Assembly: GCF_004354985.1 (NCBI RefSeq)
Contig: NZ_SMSK01000004.1
Span: 248,001 to 312,000, forward strand
Direction of reading: 5' to 3'
Source: Segetibacter sp. 3557_3
GTDB taxonomy: Bacteria; Bacteroidota; Bacteroidia; Chitinophagales; Chitinophagaceae
Length of the DNA: 64,000 nucleotides
The position numbers were made by a program, and so were the translations under genes. Of the stretch, positions 1 through 8,716 are shown in pieces (within the stretch, counting starts at the first letter, position 1; every line of letters starts with the position of its first letter). The notes beneath the pieces were generated by a model. That model was not told the origin of the DNA and did no database searches. It saw only the letters and a program-made list of their open reading frames with translations.

Positions 1-1
1 G

Positions 2-412
2 CCCACCAGGACAAGGTACGAGATTGAACATTCACAATGGTATAAGCAGGCGCACAAAGTGGTTATTTCAAACACAATGAAAGATAAAGATTTTACTAAT
101 ACTACCATTATTGGCGATAACCTAACCGAAAACATAAATGAATTAAAAAGCCGGGTGGATGAAGAGATTCTACTTTTTGGTAGCCCCACGGCAACCCACT
201 CACTTATTCAACAGGACCTGATTGACGGCTACTGGCTGTTTGTCAACCCGATTATTCTCGGGCGAGGCATTCCTTTGTTTGCAAATGTCACAGACAAAAT
301 CAGATTGAATCTGTTACCAACAACGTCCCGGTTTGCTGGTGGGGTAACTGAACTGAATTACAGCGTCGAAAAACAATACACCCAGATTGCTGACGGTTTT
401 TCCAAAGGATAG
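2..412 (+). CDS. dihydrofolate reductase family protein (RibD C-terminal-like), 5' truncated
   Basis: The frame is open from base 2, so the gene starts left of the window; the GTG at 59 is internal. The leading residues (EHSQWYKQAHKVVISNTMK) followed by EILLFGSPTATHSLIQQDLIDGYWLFVNP and ILGRGIPLF are the second half of the RibD_C/DHFR-like fold, in which a GSPxxxxxL loop binds the NADPH phosphate and the PIxLGxGxPLF strand closes the sheet. About the last 136 residues are present; family members are usually 170-190 aa. The physiological substrate of these small reductases is unknown, and true folate reduction is unlikely. A second, complete member lies at 13703-14257. Confidence 0.85.
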   Translation, partial: PTRTRYEIEHSQWYKQAHKVVISNTMKDKDFTNTTIIGDNLTENINELKSRVDEEILLFGSPTATHSLIQQDLIDGYWLFVNPIILGRGIPLFANVTDKIRLNLLPTTSRFAGGVTELNYSVEKQYTQIADGFSKG

Positions 413-686
413 AATTAAAAAGTAATCGAACACAAATATTACTATCAACATCTGTTCTTAAAAAAGGTAAACCATTTTAGAAGCCAGCGTTTGCCAATAT
501 CGCCATCCCTGGTAGCTATTCGTTTCTACGAACCGGGTTGTGTTAGGTAGACACGGGCTGACAATTGTAACTTAACTGAACGTCTAACCGGCAACCCGTG
601 TAAACTGAGTATTGCAACAATTGACGTTTGTGCTTCCGCAATACGAACTAATTTAAGCGACTAAGTTCAATGCTCAACTTTGATCT
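413..686. other. intergenic, no gene seen
   Basis: No credible reading frame. An inverted pair ACACGGG (551-557) and CCCGTGT (595-601) could form a long-loop hairpin, with GTTAGGT (542) and GTCTAAC (582) around it; I do not assign a function. Confidence 0.4.
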
Positions 687-1127
687 ATGATGAAAGATGT
701 CAGACTAAGAATATTGCTTCAAAATCCGGCCGATGGAACAATGTATGGTTTACAGGAAGGCAAAGGTGCTGATTATAAAACCGTGCAGGCACAAATTGGA
801 AGAGGCGAGGACTTAACCTTTGATTTTCTTGTTCAGTTAAAGCAAGCAAACGGCATGGTTCCTTCACTTGGTGGTCCGTTTGTGCAGGGAACGCCAACAA
901 ACCGTTTTGTTTACATCGACATAGGCACCTATGCAGGACAAGTTGGAGCACGATGGAGTGGCCGCCTGAAGGTGCCCCTTCCTGAAACCATTCTTCAAAA
1001 TTCGTTTCCGGACGGCGGTCAGTACTGCTGGTCCTGCAACGTCCCCGGTAGCACCGCCGAGGGGAAGCCTCTTTTTGCAACTGTAAAACCTTTTGGCGGA
1101 TGGTTTATGTGCAGGCTTCCCGACTGA
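687..1127 (+). CDS. DUF5990 family protein
   Basis: A 146-aa cytosolic protein without signal peptide. It matches the DUF5990 layout throughout: an opening strand (VRLRILLQNPADGTMYGLQEGKG), a DYKTVQ segment, LTFDFLVQLK, LGGPFVQGTPTNRFVYIDIGTYAGQ and a late RWSGRLKVPL. The GPFVQGxxxxRFVYIDIGTxAGQ block is the family signature. The function of DUF5990 is not known. The start at 687 has an adjacent second ATG at 690, so the N-terminus may be one residue shorter. It stands alone, with gaps of more than 270 bp on both sides, so no operon partner suggests a role. Confidence 0.8.
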   Translation: MMKDVRLRILLQNPADGTMYGLQEGKGADYKTVQAQIGRGEDLTFDFLVQLKQANGMVPSLGGPFVQGTPTNRFVYIDIGTYAGQVGARWSGRLKVPLPETILQNSFPDGGQYCWSCNVPGSTAEGKPLFATVKPFGGWFMCRLPD

Positions 1128-1468
1128 GCGTCCACATAGCATTGTAAACCCCCACGCGGGCTTAGGGAATGATACCATGTTAAAAGCAACATGTATACTA
1201 GTTATATTAGTTTCCTTTCGGAAATCCAATTACCTGCGTAACTGCAATGTCCGACCTTAAGCCACATACTATGAGCCTCTTCAATGGTGTAGCATTATTT
1301 CGGTATCATTTATCTGCCAGGCAAGAAAACGCAAGCTTGAGACACTTGTTAACCGCTTGGGCGGTTTCTTCTTTCGGTATGACGGTTTCGTTTAGCAGTT
1401 GTAAGTTTCCAATAAAAGCAGCCCACGATAGCCCGGGCCGTTCGGGGTTATACTAAAACATAACAATT
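1128..1468. other. intergenic, nothing convincing
   Basis: A 69-codon open frame at 1247-1456 has no recognisable domain and a composition unlike neighbouring genes; I treat it as chance. No repeat or terminator stands out. Confidence 0.4.
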
Positions 1469-2221
1469 ATGGTTTATCATATTCTAAACGGAGATTCGCT
1501 TGCTTATAGTTTTCCTGACACAGGAATTGCGGGAGACATAATCGTTGTTAGAGAAAGTTTGGTAGATGGAACCGTGAGAGGCGACAATCTCCGTGACTTT
1601 TGGCATTCGAGGGCTGAATACATGGAATTGACAGAAGAAGATTATCACAAAAAGGTTGTACAAGAATTTGAGAAAATATTGAATGCGTCGGACGACGCTG
1701 AATTCAACCTTTGGTTTGAATATGACTTATTCTGTCAGGTTAATATGTGGTTCGTTATTTCGTTAATAAATCGTTTATCAATAAAAAAGGAAGTTTATGC
1801 GGTATATACATCCCACTTAAATAGAACCAGTAAACAGTTCTGGAATGGTTTTGGACGAGCAAGTACAAGTGAGCTTAGATCATGTTTTGCCGGCAGAGTC
1901 CCTTTAGAACTTACTGATCTACGACTTGGGCAGGACTTATGGAAAGCTTATAAAGGAGCCGACCTTGAAGAATTGATTCGTCTTGCAGGGCATCGATCTT
2001 CTTCTTTTCCATATCTACCAGAAGTAATTGAAGCTCACGTCGAACGTTTTCCAAAAGACGGTACAAAAGGGAGGCCTGAAAGAGTTATAGAAGACATATT
2101 AAAAAATATCTCGGTGGACTTTCATCAGGTATTTAAAGAGTTTTGGCAAAGAGAGAGTATATATGGCTTCGGTGATGTTCAGTTGAAACATCTTTATGAT
2201 AAAGTAATCCACCACCGCTGA
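1469..2221 (+). CDS. DUF1835 domain-containing protein
   Basis: A 250-aa soluble protein. The N-terminus (VYHILNGDSLAYSF, then GIAGDIIVVRESLVDGTV) is the DUF1835 hallmark: a short Rossmann-like strand followed by the GxxGDIIVxRExLxDGPV loop. Residues 1-125 fit DUF1835; the rest (aa 130-250, with DLRLGQDLWKAY and a helical C-terminus) corresponds to the helical companion domain often found with it. No catalytic residues are established for the family. The gene is isolated and on the same strand as its neighbours. The ATG at 1469 directly precedes the conserved strand, so this start is well supported. Confidence 0.8.
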   Translation: MVYHILNGDSLAYSFPDTGIAGDIIVVRESLVDGTVRGDNLRDFWHSRAEYMELTEEDYHKKVVQEFEKILNASDDAEFNLWFEYDLFCQVNMWFVISLINRLSIKKEVYAVYTSHLNRTSKQFWNGFGRASTSELRSCFAGRVPLELTDLRLGQDLWKAYKGADLEELIRLAGHRSSSFPYLPEVIEAHVERFPKDGTKGRPERVIEDILKNISVDFHQVFKEFWQRESIYGFGDVQLKHLYDKVIHHR

Positions 2222-2336
2222 CATTAGTATCGGTCTGCTGTAAATATCCTACCGGCACATTACCCATTATAAAGGGTTTGCATTCAACTAACAACAGTTA
2301 AGCTTTAAACATTAATTGCAGAAATTCTTTCTCTAT

Positions 2337-2885
2337 ATGGATAAGCCAGTAATATTTATTCAGGGAGGAGGTGACGATGGTTATGAAGCCGACAAAGCGT
2401 TAGTAAACTCGCTACAGGCAAGTCTAGGGGACGATTACCGGATATACTATCCGGTGATACAGTCTAATGAGGAGTTGTCTGATTTTGGATGGCCCCTGCA
2501 AATCAACCAAACCGTTTTGAATACGAAAGGAGAACCTGTTATAGTTGGACATTCATTAGGTGCTTCGATGCTTCTAAAATATCTTTCAGAGAACGCCCTA
2601 GCTAAGAAGATCAAAGGCATTTTTCTTATTGCTACGCCATTTTGGAGTGGTAATGAAGATTGGAAAACAGGTTTGAAGTTGCAGGAAAATTTTTGCGACA
2701 AGCTACCCCACGACGTTCCGTTTTTCTTTTACCACTGCAAAGACGATGAAGTCACACCTCTTTCTCACCTGGAGTATTATAAGCAGAAAGTTACTCAAGC
2801 GACTTTTCGTGAGTTAGAAAATGGGGGACATCAATTCAACAATGACCTAACCCTTGTTGCTCAGGACATCAAGTCATTGAAGTAG
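2337..2885 (+). CDS. alpha/beta hydrolase (RBBP9/YdeN-like serine hydrolase)
   Basis: The frame opens with a TTG at 2316, but the ATG at 2337 (DKPVIFIQGGGDDGYEAD) is the better start and gives about 182 aa. The serine elbow is GHSLGAS, with Ser as nucleophile; HCKDDEVTP carries the acid, and the catalytic His is in GGHQF near the C-terminus. This small alpha/beta-hydrolase size and motif order are those of RBBP9/YdeN-type hydrolases, which are cytosolic and of undefined substrate. There is no signal peptide and no lid domain. It stands alone between intergenic stretches, so context does not narrow the substrate. Confidence 0.75.
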   Translation: MDKPVIFIQGGGDDGYEADKALVNSLQASLGDDYRIYYPVIQSNEELSDFGWPLQINQTVLNTKGEPVIVGHSLGASMLLKYLSENALAKKIKGIFLIATPFWSGNEDWKTGLKLQENFCDKLPHDVPFFFYHCKDDEVTPLSHLEYYKQKVTQATFRELENGGHQFNNDLTLVAQDIKSLK

Positions 2886-3286
2886 TTTCGTTACGAAGTT
2901 AAAAGATGTAAAAAGCGAGCAATACAAGCACCGCTATCAGTGTTTGTGGAATTGGGCCATCACGCAATTATTCAGCTATTTGCTCTTCCTGTGACCTTAA
3001 TCTGACCGCTTCCCCATACCTCGCTGATAGAAGTTTACCGTAGTACAATCCCTCCCGGACACCTTCTGTCCTTTAGAAGCTTTTATAGCACGTCTACCAA
3101 ATATAACAGTCCACATCGTACGACATTTCGGAATTTGTGCTTGAATTGATCCAGAGGCCCAAATAAGACACTCCATTAACTCCAATCAATTTCAAAGATT
3201 ACTGATTGGTCTGGATGGTCATAAAGCCCGTGAGTTAGCGACCACTTTCGAAATCTCCTTATAAACAGGTAAACTACGCTTAGCTT
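2886..3286. other. intergenic, possible gene debris
   Basis: A 62-codon minus-strand frame (2997-3185) shows no domain I recognise. The stretch lies downstream of the hydrolase and of the HxlR gene, which run convergently. Nothing else can be supported. Confidence 0.3.
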
Positions 3287-3658
3287 TTACCCGACAGGTA
3301 TATTCTTTGAACTACGCAAGATGACGTCCCGCAAACGTTCCTGATTTTTATCACCCCAGTGCCCCAGAACTGAAATGACCGGTATCAACGTTTTACCAAA
3401 CTCCGTTAAACTGTATTCAACTTTTGGCGGAACTTGTGGATAGATGATTTTTGAAACCAATTCGTGCTCTTCCAATTCCTTCAACTGTATATTCAAGACC
3501 CTTCGTGATGCATCAGCAATTTTTCGGTGCAATTCGCTTGGACGCTGGATCCCCTCATGGATAAACCACAATAAACGGATTTTCCATTTGCCGTAAAGCA
3601 CTTCACCAATCAGGTCAAGCCCGCAATTCAGGTACAACGGGATCTTTCTTTCGTACAT
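3287..3658 (-). CDS. HxlR family winged-helix transcriptional regulator
   Basis: A 123-aa HxlR protein. Cys13 of the family motif is present (LNCGLDLIGEVLYGKWKIRLLWFI); the winged helix follows with RPSELHRKIADASRRVLNIQLKELEEHELVSKIIY, and the wing VEYSLTEFGKTLIPVI is intact. HxlR proteins are dimeric DNA-binding regulators that typically respond to redox or electrophile stress and repress a divergent reductase or oxidoreductase. Here the divergent side (3659-4315) has no intact gene, so the usual target seems lost or lies elsewhere. A dyad at 3692-3713, 34 bp upstream of the start, may be its operator. Confidence 0.9.
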   Translation of the reverse strand: MYERKIPLYLNCGLDLIGEVLYGKWKIRLLWFIHEGIQRPSELHRKIADASRRVLNIQLKELEEHELVSKIIYPQVPPKVEYSLTEFGKTLIPVISVLGHWGDKNQERLRDVILRSSKNIPVG

Positions 3659-3691
3659 GATCCAAAAATAATTTAATGTGATAATCGTGCA

Positions 3692-3713
3692 ATAGGGAAT
3701 AATTTATCCCTAT
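3692..3713. promoter_or_regulatory. dyad operator candidate upstream of the HxlR gene
   Basis: Perfect 7-bp arms ATAGGGA (3692-3698) and TCCCTAT (3707-3713) around an AT-rich 8-bp centre. The size and position, in the gap between the HxlR start and the divergent side, suit a dimeric winged-helix repressor site. Binding is inferred. Confidence 0.45.
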
Positions 3714-4315
3714 GCGAATCCTTGCTCCGTACTTGTACGTAATGCTGGTATGTATCAATTTTGACCTAAATGAATCGTACACATGGAACAAGATTATAAA
3801 TTGTGCGGTGCCTGGTTGAACATTGGTGCGAACTATCGCAATGATGTTTGACCGGGCACTCGTGCCTTTAACTCACCAGCATCGCGTAACGAAGATGTCG
3901 CCTGCAACCGGATGAAATGGCACGGTGTCTAAGTGTGTGAAGATTGACGGCCGGGCACGAGCAAACAGAACTACAAAGACCGGTACATCTAACGCTTAGC
4001 TTCGATTATCTGAAGCAGCAAAAAGGAAATGATCTTCAAAGCCGACTTCACCATCCTAATAAAAGCCAGGCCGCACAAACTGCAAATACGTAACCCTATC
4101 AAGTTAGCGGCTTTGCTGATGCGATCTCCCTATGATTAAATTTACTGCTAACACGCTATTGATAAATTTAGGCTCAAGGTTACGCATTCGGCTATAATTT
4201 ACTATTTTGCTTTTGGGGTTAATTGTAATGAGGGTATTCTAATACTACAACCTTATAGACACCATCTCGTTAGCGGCAAACCAGGGTGAAACTTTGCCGG
4301 GTAAGAACACGACAC
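3714..4315. other. intergenic, probable decayed sequence
   Basis: No long frame. A short plus-strand frame starts with ATG at 3783 (MEQDYKLCGAWLNIGANYRNDV, then stop) and nothing coherent follows. The 9-mer GTTAGCGGC occurs at about 4102 and 4270. I could not identify a gene family. Confidence 0.3.
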
Positions 4316-5134
4316 ATGAACATACAGGAACAGTTTGCAAACAGGGTAGTTGAAGTGATCCGGCTGGATAAAAGCGTTGTTGGGCTTGCTGTTGCGGGTT
4401 CATGGTTGACAAGTGAAATAGATGCGTTTTCTGATCTTGACTTAGTTCTTGTTGCTAACGAAAGGATAAGTGATGACAAATACAAGATGTTGAATTACGC
4501 AAAGCGTTTCGGACACTTTCTCTCAGGCTTTACAGGCGAACATGTGGGGGAACCAAGGGTTTTGATTTGCCTTTACAAAGATCCCCTTTTGCATGTAGAC
4601 ATCAAGTTTGTAACGGTTGATGAGTTTCGCGAGCGTATTGAAACCCCTATTCTCCTGCTTGACAAGGAGGGACAGTTGAAGAGCATTCTGGAACAGACTG
4701 AGCCGAAGTTTCCCTACCCCGACTACCAGTGGATTGAAGACCGTTTCTGGATTTGGGTTCACTATGCCCTGCTTAAAATCGGCCGTGGCGAATACGTTGA
4801 AGCATTTGACTTTTTTGGTTTTTTGCGAATGGTTGTACTTGGACCCTTGTTGCACATTAAAAACGGGAACTTGCCGCGGGGTGTTCGCAAAGTGGAGACC
4901 CAATTACCTTTGAATGATTTTGCAGGATTAAAAGCAACACTGCCCACCTATTGTAAAAGCGGGTTGTTGGACAGCTTACAACATTCAGTAGGACTATACC
5001 GGGAATTGCGGGAGGCGCTTTTTCCGGCAACGATAATCTTGCAAACGGAGACAGAAGGAGCAGTAATGAACTATTTTGAACAAATCAGCAATTCTCCTTA
5101 CGGAGAGCTTACGACTGAGGGCTGCTTGACATAA
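4316..5134 (+). CDS. nucleotidyltransferase domain protein (aminoglycoside adenylyltransferase-like)
   Basis: The ATG at 4316 (MNIQEQFANRVVEVIRLDKS) is preferred to the GTG at 4286 and gives 272 aa. The nucleotidyltransferase signature is GSWLTSEIDAFSDLDLVLV: a Gly-Ser pair, then the D-x-D metal-binding pair inside SDLDL, with a later acidic strand (LLHVDIKFV) supplying the third carboxylate. The C-terminal half is helical (RFWIWVHYALLKIGRGEYVEAFDFFGFLRMVV) and resembles the substrate-binding helical domain of AadK/ANT(6)-like enzymes. The acceptor is unknown; resistance function cannot be claimed. It is a solitary gene. Confidence 0.75.
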   Translation: MNIQEQFANRVVEVIRLDKSVVGLAVAGSWLTSEIDAFSDLDLVLVANERISDDKYKMLNYAKRFGHFLSGFTGEHVGEPRVLICLYKDPLLHVDIKFVTVDEFRERIETPILLLDKEGQLKSILEQTEPKFPYPDYQWIEDRFWIWVHYALLKIGRGEYVEAFDFFGFLRMVVLGPLLHIKNGNLPRGVRKVETQLPLNDFAGLKATLPTYCKSGLLDSLQHSVGLYRELREALFPATIILQTETEGAVMNYFEQISNSPYGELTTEGCLT

Positions 5135-5159
5135 GCAGGGTAGGGGAACGAGGGCTAAA

Positions 5160-5211
5160 ACGCGATAACCTGGGTTAACATGCATGTGACTCTAAGGGAA
5201 TATTATCGCGC
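5160..5211. repeat. inverted repeat downstream of the nucleotidyltransferase gene
   Basis: CGCGATAA near 5160 and TTATCGCG near 5204 form perfect 8-bp arms around a loop of about 36 bases. There is no T-tract immediately after it, so it is only a possible terminator or mRNA structure. Confidence 0.35.
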
Positions 5212-5273
5212 CACCTGGACAGGTTGATCGAAATAGTCTAACGAATTTAAGTCTTAAATAATTTTTGTTCGAA

Positions 5274-5858
5274 ATGAACCTGGAAGTGATAATTGCGATC
5301 GGTTCGAGCGTGGCTACGCTGATACTTTTTTTGCCATCATTCATTAGAGACATCGTTTCGCCTATTTTGAATTACCATGAATTAAGAAAGTAACAATTTA
5401 AGTTGGTAGGACAATGGTATTCATCGTGGGAACCTAAAGCATTTAATGAATTACCCTGGGTTGATGAAACAGTAACCATCACTAAGAAAAAATTTGGAAG
5501 AATAGTTTTTAAAAACCAGCGCAATAACGAGGGATATAGCTTTACTTGTGTCGGAAAGGTTTACAATACCGGGAACTGCAAGTTCCTATATGGCTACTGG
5601 TTTTCAAACAGCACAGAGGATGATAAACAAGGCAGATTTTTGCTGACCATTAATTCAGCTGGTTATATGATGGGCAATTTTTTTGGTCCCAATACGCAGG
5701 GAGTAATGATGACCGGTGGTTGGATACTTGGACGCAATCCCTATCTTATCGAAAGTGCTAAGCTACTATATGGAAAAGGTTATCACAGTGAAAAAGATCT
5801 TCAAACGCTAATTGAAATTAAAAAACAACTGTATAGTAAACATAATCAGACTTCTTGA
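5274..5858 (+). pseudogene. membrane-anchored protein interrupted by an in-frame TAA
   Basis: The ATG at 5274 opens 39 codons with a single membrane helix (VIIAIGSSVATLILFLPSFI) ending in ELRK, then TAA at 5391-5393. The same frame continues without another stop for 155 codons (QFKLVGQWYSSWEP onward) to 5858, and that soluble part can otherwise only start at a TTG (5403). The simplest reading is one roughly 193-residue protein, an N-terminal anchor plus a cytosolic or exposed domain (GQWYSSWEP, YNTGNCKFLYGYWFS, GRFLLTINSAGYMMGNFFGPN), split by one nonsense codon. I do not know the family. Alternatively, the two parts are separate coupled genes. Confidence 0.55.
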
Positions 5859-6294
5859 ACAGGGCTTTAGTTCAAATTTACACGATCGAACTTAGAAGCT
5901 TTGTACCTTGATGTGTTTGTTGCCGAATTATTTTACCTGATTGATATTGTTTCAGAACAGTATTGTGCAATTTGACGGATGTTTGTTCAAAGTTGTACTG
6001 TTTTGCCAAGGGACAAAGTTTGATCATGAGGTTGCGCCATCCTCAAATTTTTGTCGCAGCACTTGCCTTTTAGCGGAAGTCGGGTGAGCTATAGAAGACA
6101 GTGCCTTGTTTTGAGAGAGCACCTGCAACACAGAATCTTGCTACGGTAATCATAGTTTGTATTAACTTATGGGAATAAAAGGGTGCAGCGAACCATCCAA
6201 ATATCATTGCCACAGCTGCCATGCGGAGGTAGTTGTAGATTTCTACTTAAGGTATTTTCAACCGTAATTGTAGCGCCTAAAAATATGAGAGACC
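5859..6294. other. intergenic, nothing recognised
   Basis: No supported frame; an 84-codon frame at 6183-6437 overlaps the next gene in another phase and is discarded. Confidence 0.35.
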
Positions 6295-6675
6295 ATGAAC
6301 GCATTAGCAAAAAAAGGAAAGATGGGTACAATTCGAATCTTCGCCAGTGTATTGCTTATCTCTATCTACACCATTGTTTCGTACAACATATTAGTGGAAC
6401 ATGTAGAAACCAAAAAGCTGGTTCAGCAGGTGATTAGATTTTGCCTTACCCTTTTACTAATGTATTTTGTTTTCAGGGGTAAAAAATGGGCAGTTGTAAT
6501 TTTTACTTTTCTATTTTTAGTCGGTTCTATCACAGCCTTATTATCCTTGTTTAGCAACGCACCCGGGGCAGGTAAAATCCCCTTAGTTGTTATGGTACTG
6601 ATCTATGCCTTAGCGGTTTACCACCTAAACTTTTCAAAAAGCTTTAAAGAATATTTTAAATCCGTATCAACGTGA
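6295..6675 (+). CDS. small four-helix membrane protein, unknown
   Basis: A 126-aa protein with about four hydrophobic helices (IRIFASVLLISIYTIVSYNIL; FCLTLLLMYFVF; WAVVIFTFLFLVGSITALLSLF; IPLVVMVLIYALAVYHLNF) and basic ends. No domain is recognised. The ATG at 6295 precedes a Lys-rich leader that fits a membrane protein. Its stop codon overlaps a GTG that could start a further single-helix ORF (6672-6776), suggesting a two-gene unit. Function unknown. Confidence 0.6.
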   Translation: MNALAKKGKMGTIRIFASVLLISIYTIVSYNILVEHVETKKLVQQVIRFCLTLLLMYFVFRGKKWAVVIFTFLFLVGSITALLSLFSNAPGAGKIPLVVMVLIYALAVYHLNFSKSFKEYFKSVST

Positions 6676-6776
6676 CGATGCGCACCTGGTCTATATTATT
6701 TGTTGTCATTTGCATCCTGGTGACAATCGGCATTAATATTTACGAGCATAGGTCGAACCGGGATGACTCGCAATGA
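6672..6776 (+). CDS. possible small single-helix membrane protein
   Basis: A short frame starts at GTG 6672 (overlapping the preceding TGA as GTGA) or ATG 6678. It encodes about 32-34 residues: a basic start, one helix (WSILFVVICILVTIGINIY) and a charged tail (EHRSNRDDSQ). The stop-start overlap, the positive-inside pattern and the neighbouring membrane gene favour translation by coupling. Shortness limits confidence. Confidence 0.4.
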   Translation: MTMRTWSILFVVICILVTIGINIYEHRSNRDDSQ

Positions 6777-6787
6777 CCTTTGTGATT

Positions 6788-6924
6788 GATGTCGATTAAT
6801 CAGGGCCAGGAACAATTGCGCTCAATAGTATTACCCAAGGTACAAGAGTGCGACGCAAGGATGTTTAATAATGGAGCTGGAGCCTGGTCCATAAAAATCC
6901 TTTGACTAAGCGAAGTTGTAATGG
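6788..6924 (-). mobile_element. MITE-like element D
   Basis: A 137-bp copy read on the minus strand. The core GTACAAGAGTGCGACGCAAG (6840-6859), reverse-complemented, shares TTGCGTCGCACTCTTGTAC with element C at 31531. The following GCCTGGTCCATAAAAATCC matches the reverse complement of element C upstream of its core. The ends (TTGATGTCGATTAATCAGG at about 6787; TTTGACTAAGCGAAG at 6901) are eroded versions of the family terminal repeats. It has no coding capacity and no GC-rich insert. Confidence 0.65.
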
Positions 6925-7104
6925 ATAGGACAAGATTACTGATACCTGTGTTCAAGGCTTTTCGTCGGGTTTGGTAGTTTACATGGAGCGCCTGGTTCTG
7001 CAGGTGGTGATTAGACCCATTGTTATTCCACATGCCTGCACTTGAGATCCTCATCTATTAGCATTCATTAAAACTTAGACACCAACAAAATTGTTAGACG
7101 AAGA

Positions 7105-7620
7105 ATGATGATTGAAACCAGCAACCTACTGCTCATCTCATGCGACCCGGAAATACTAAGGTCTGCGATAGAAGGAAATTCCGCGCTTGCCAGAAAACTC
7201 GATGTAACCGTTCAAGACGATTGGACGGGGTTTGGTGTGGCTGCATTGCAGTATTCACTTGATAAAGTAACCGACAGCGAGGAGGAGCGTAATTGGTGGA
7301 CCTATTTTCCAGTTCATAAGCAGGACAATACACTTATAGGTAGTGGCGGGTATAAAGGTAGGCCGACAACGGACGGGACAGTTGAACTCGGATATGAAAT
7401 CGCGCCAAACTATCGTAATCGTGGACTTGCGACTGAAATGACAGCAGGGTTAATTGAGCATGCTTTTAAAGACGATCGGGTAAAGGCAATTATTGCACAC
7501 ACGCTTGCCCAGGATAACGCTTCAACAAAGGTTTTGCATAAATGTGGTTTCCAAAAGGTTGGCGAAATCAATGACCCGGATGATGGCTTGATTTGGAGGT
7601 GGGAACGGAAACGACAATAG
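7105..7620 (+). CDS. GNAT family N-acetyltransferase
   Basis: A 171-aa protein of the RimJ/RimL-like acetyltransferase type. It contains the acetyl-CoA fold: strand with LIGSGGYKG, GTVELGYEIAPNYRNRGLATEMTAGLIEHAF (the R/Q-x-x-G-x-G/A pyrophosphate loop is RNRGLA), the VKAIIAHTLAQDNASTKVLHKCGF helix-strand with the conserved N-x-x-S, and a closing EINDPDDGLIWRWER strand. The acceptor substrate cannot be told from sequence. Two tandem ATGs open the frame. It is a single gene in a gap-rich region, following element D. Confidence 0.88.
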   Translation: MMIETSNLLLISCDPEILRSAIEGNSALARKLDVTVQDDWTGFGVAALQYSLDKVTDSEEERNWWTYFPVHKQDNTLIGSGGYKGRPTTDGTVELGYEIAPNYRNRGLATEMTAGLIEHAFKDDRVKAIIAHTLAQDNASTKVLHKCGFQKVGEINDPDDGLIWRWERKRQ

Positions 7621-8066
7621 GATAAAGCCCCTAGCCTTTAGTCCAGTTTTCATCGTAGGGTGGCTTGTGCGCAAACCTTGGCTTTCTACAGCTATCGCCG
7701 GTGGAGAATACAGGTTCGTTGCATTGAATACTAATAAACACGCAAGCTTTGCACTAGCCTGAGTACAGCATTAAATCTGGTATAGCGCCCTTCACAGTTG
7801 CCCCGGATGTTGGGTGGGCATCATTCCGCTTAAACCACCGGCGCAAAAACCCAAGGTTGGGAGTAAGCCCTTTGTTACCCTGGACCATGTAAAGCTTTAA
7901 TGCAGCAATTCCAACCTGTTACTGCCGGCTCAAGCACATGGCGCTCATTCATATCCACCGCAAGCTAAGTACCATGTCCCCTGCGTCATCATCACACACT
8001 GGGGAGCCCTGCACGCAGGCAAGTCAAATAATCAATAGCTTTAGCATTCGACAAAGCACAATCAGC
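7621..8066. other. intergenic upstream of the HMA-AraC gene
   Basis: No supported gene. The AraC frame is open back to 7938 but codon usage and content look non-coding before about 8067. No promoter could be fixed with confidence. Confidence 0.35.
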
Positions 8067-8642
8067 GTGAAACTTTACATCAAAAACATGGTTTGCCACC
8101 GTTGCAAGATGGTTGTAAGATCAGAATTGGAAAAGCTCAATTTGCACCCGGTTGATATCGCCCTTGGTGAAGTTGTGATAGAAGAAAAAGAACTGGATAA
8201 AGCACAGCAGCACGATCTGTCTGTTGCTTTAAGGGCTGTGGGTTTTGAGCTCATCGATGACCGGAGAAGCCTGATTATTGAACAGATCAAAACCTTCGTT
8301 ATCGATACCATCCACTATAAAGACGAACAACCTAAAAAGAATTTCAGTGAACTTATCTCCCAACACCTGCACCACGATTATTCTTACCTCAGTAATCTCT
8401 TTTCTGAAGTAGAAGGCATTACTATAGAACAGTACATCATTAATCAAAGAATTGAGAAAGTTAAAGAATTGCTTGTGTACGACGAATTATCGCTATCCCG
8501 TATTGCTGTAGACCTGGGTTATAGCAGCACTGCCCATCTCTCGAACCAGTTCAAAAAGTTGACAGGCCTGACCCCCTCACAATTCAAACAACGTGGACTC
8601 CAAAGCAGGAAGTCACTGGATGAAATCGGAAGGCAAAAATGA
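8067..8642 (+). CDS. AraC-type regulator with N-terminal heavy-metal-associated (HMA) domain
   Basis: The frame extends upstream to 7938, but the GTG at 8067 begins the conserved part (KLYIKNMVCHRCKMVV), giving about 191 aa. Residues 1-65 form an HMA-like ferredoxin fold with a CxxC metal site (VCHRC). Residues 95-180 are the two-helix-turn-helix AraC domain (YSYLSNLFSEVEGITIEQYIINQRIEKVKELL, then LSLSRIAVDLGYSSTAHLSNQFKKLTGLTPSQFK). This architecture suggests direct metal sensing, probably Cu(I), Zn or another soft ion, that controls the adjacent metal genes at 8717 and 9633. The longer N-terminus cannot be excluded. Confidence 0.82.
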   Translation: MKLYIKNMVCHRCKMVVRSELEKLNLHPVDIALGEVVIEEKELDKAQQHDLSVALRAVGFELIDDRRSLIIEQIKTFVIDTIHYKDEQPKKNFSELISQHLHHDYSYLSNLFSEVEGITIEQYIINQRIEKVKELLVYDELSLSRIAVDLGYSSTAHLSNQFKKLTGLTPSQFKQRGLQSRKSLDEIGRQK

Positions 8643-8716
8643 TGTAACTCTTATCCATAATTCTGTAACAGGACAGGCCTGTTGCAGTGGTAGTTTTGTG
8701 TTGTAAAAGCAAACCT

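Noticed and set aside
1247-1456. 69-codon plus-strand ORF.
   Set aside because: No domain, composition unlike neighbouring genes, and isolated in a gap.
2997-3185. 62-codon minus-strand ORF.
   Set aside because: No recognisable motif; the low-complexity basic end looks like chance.
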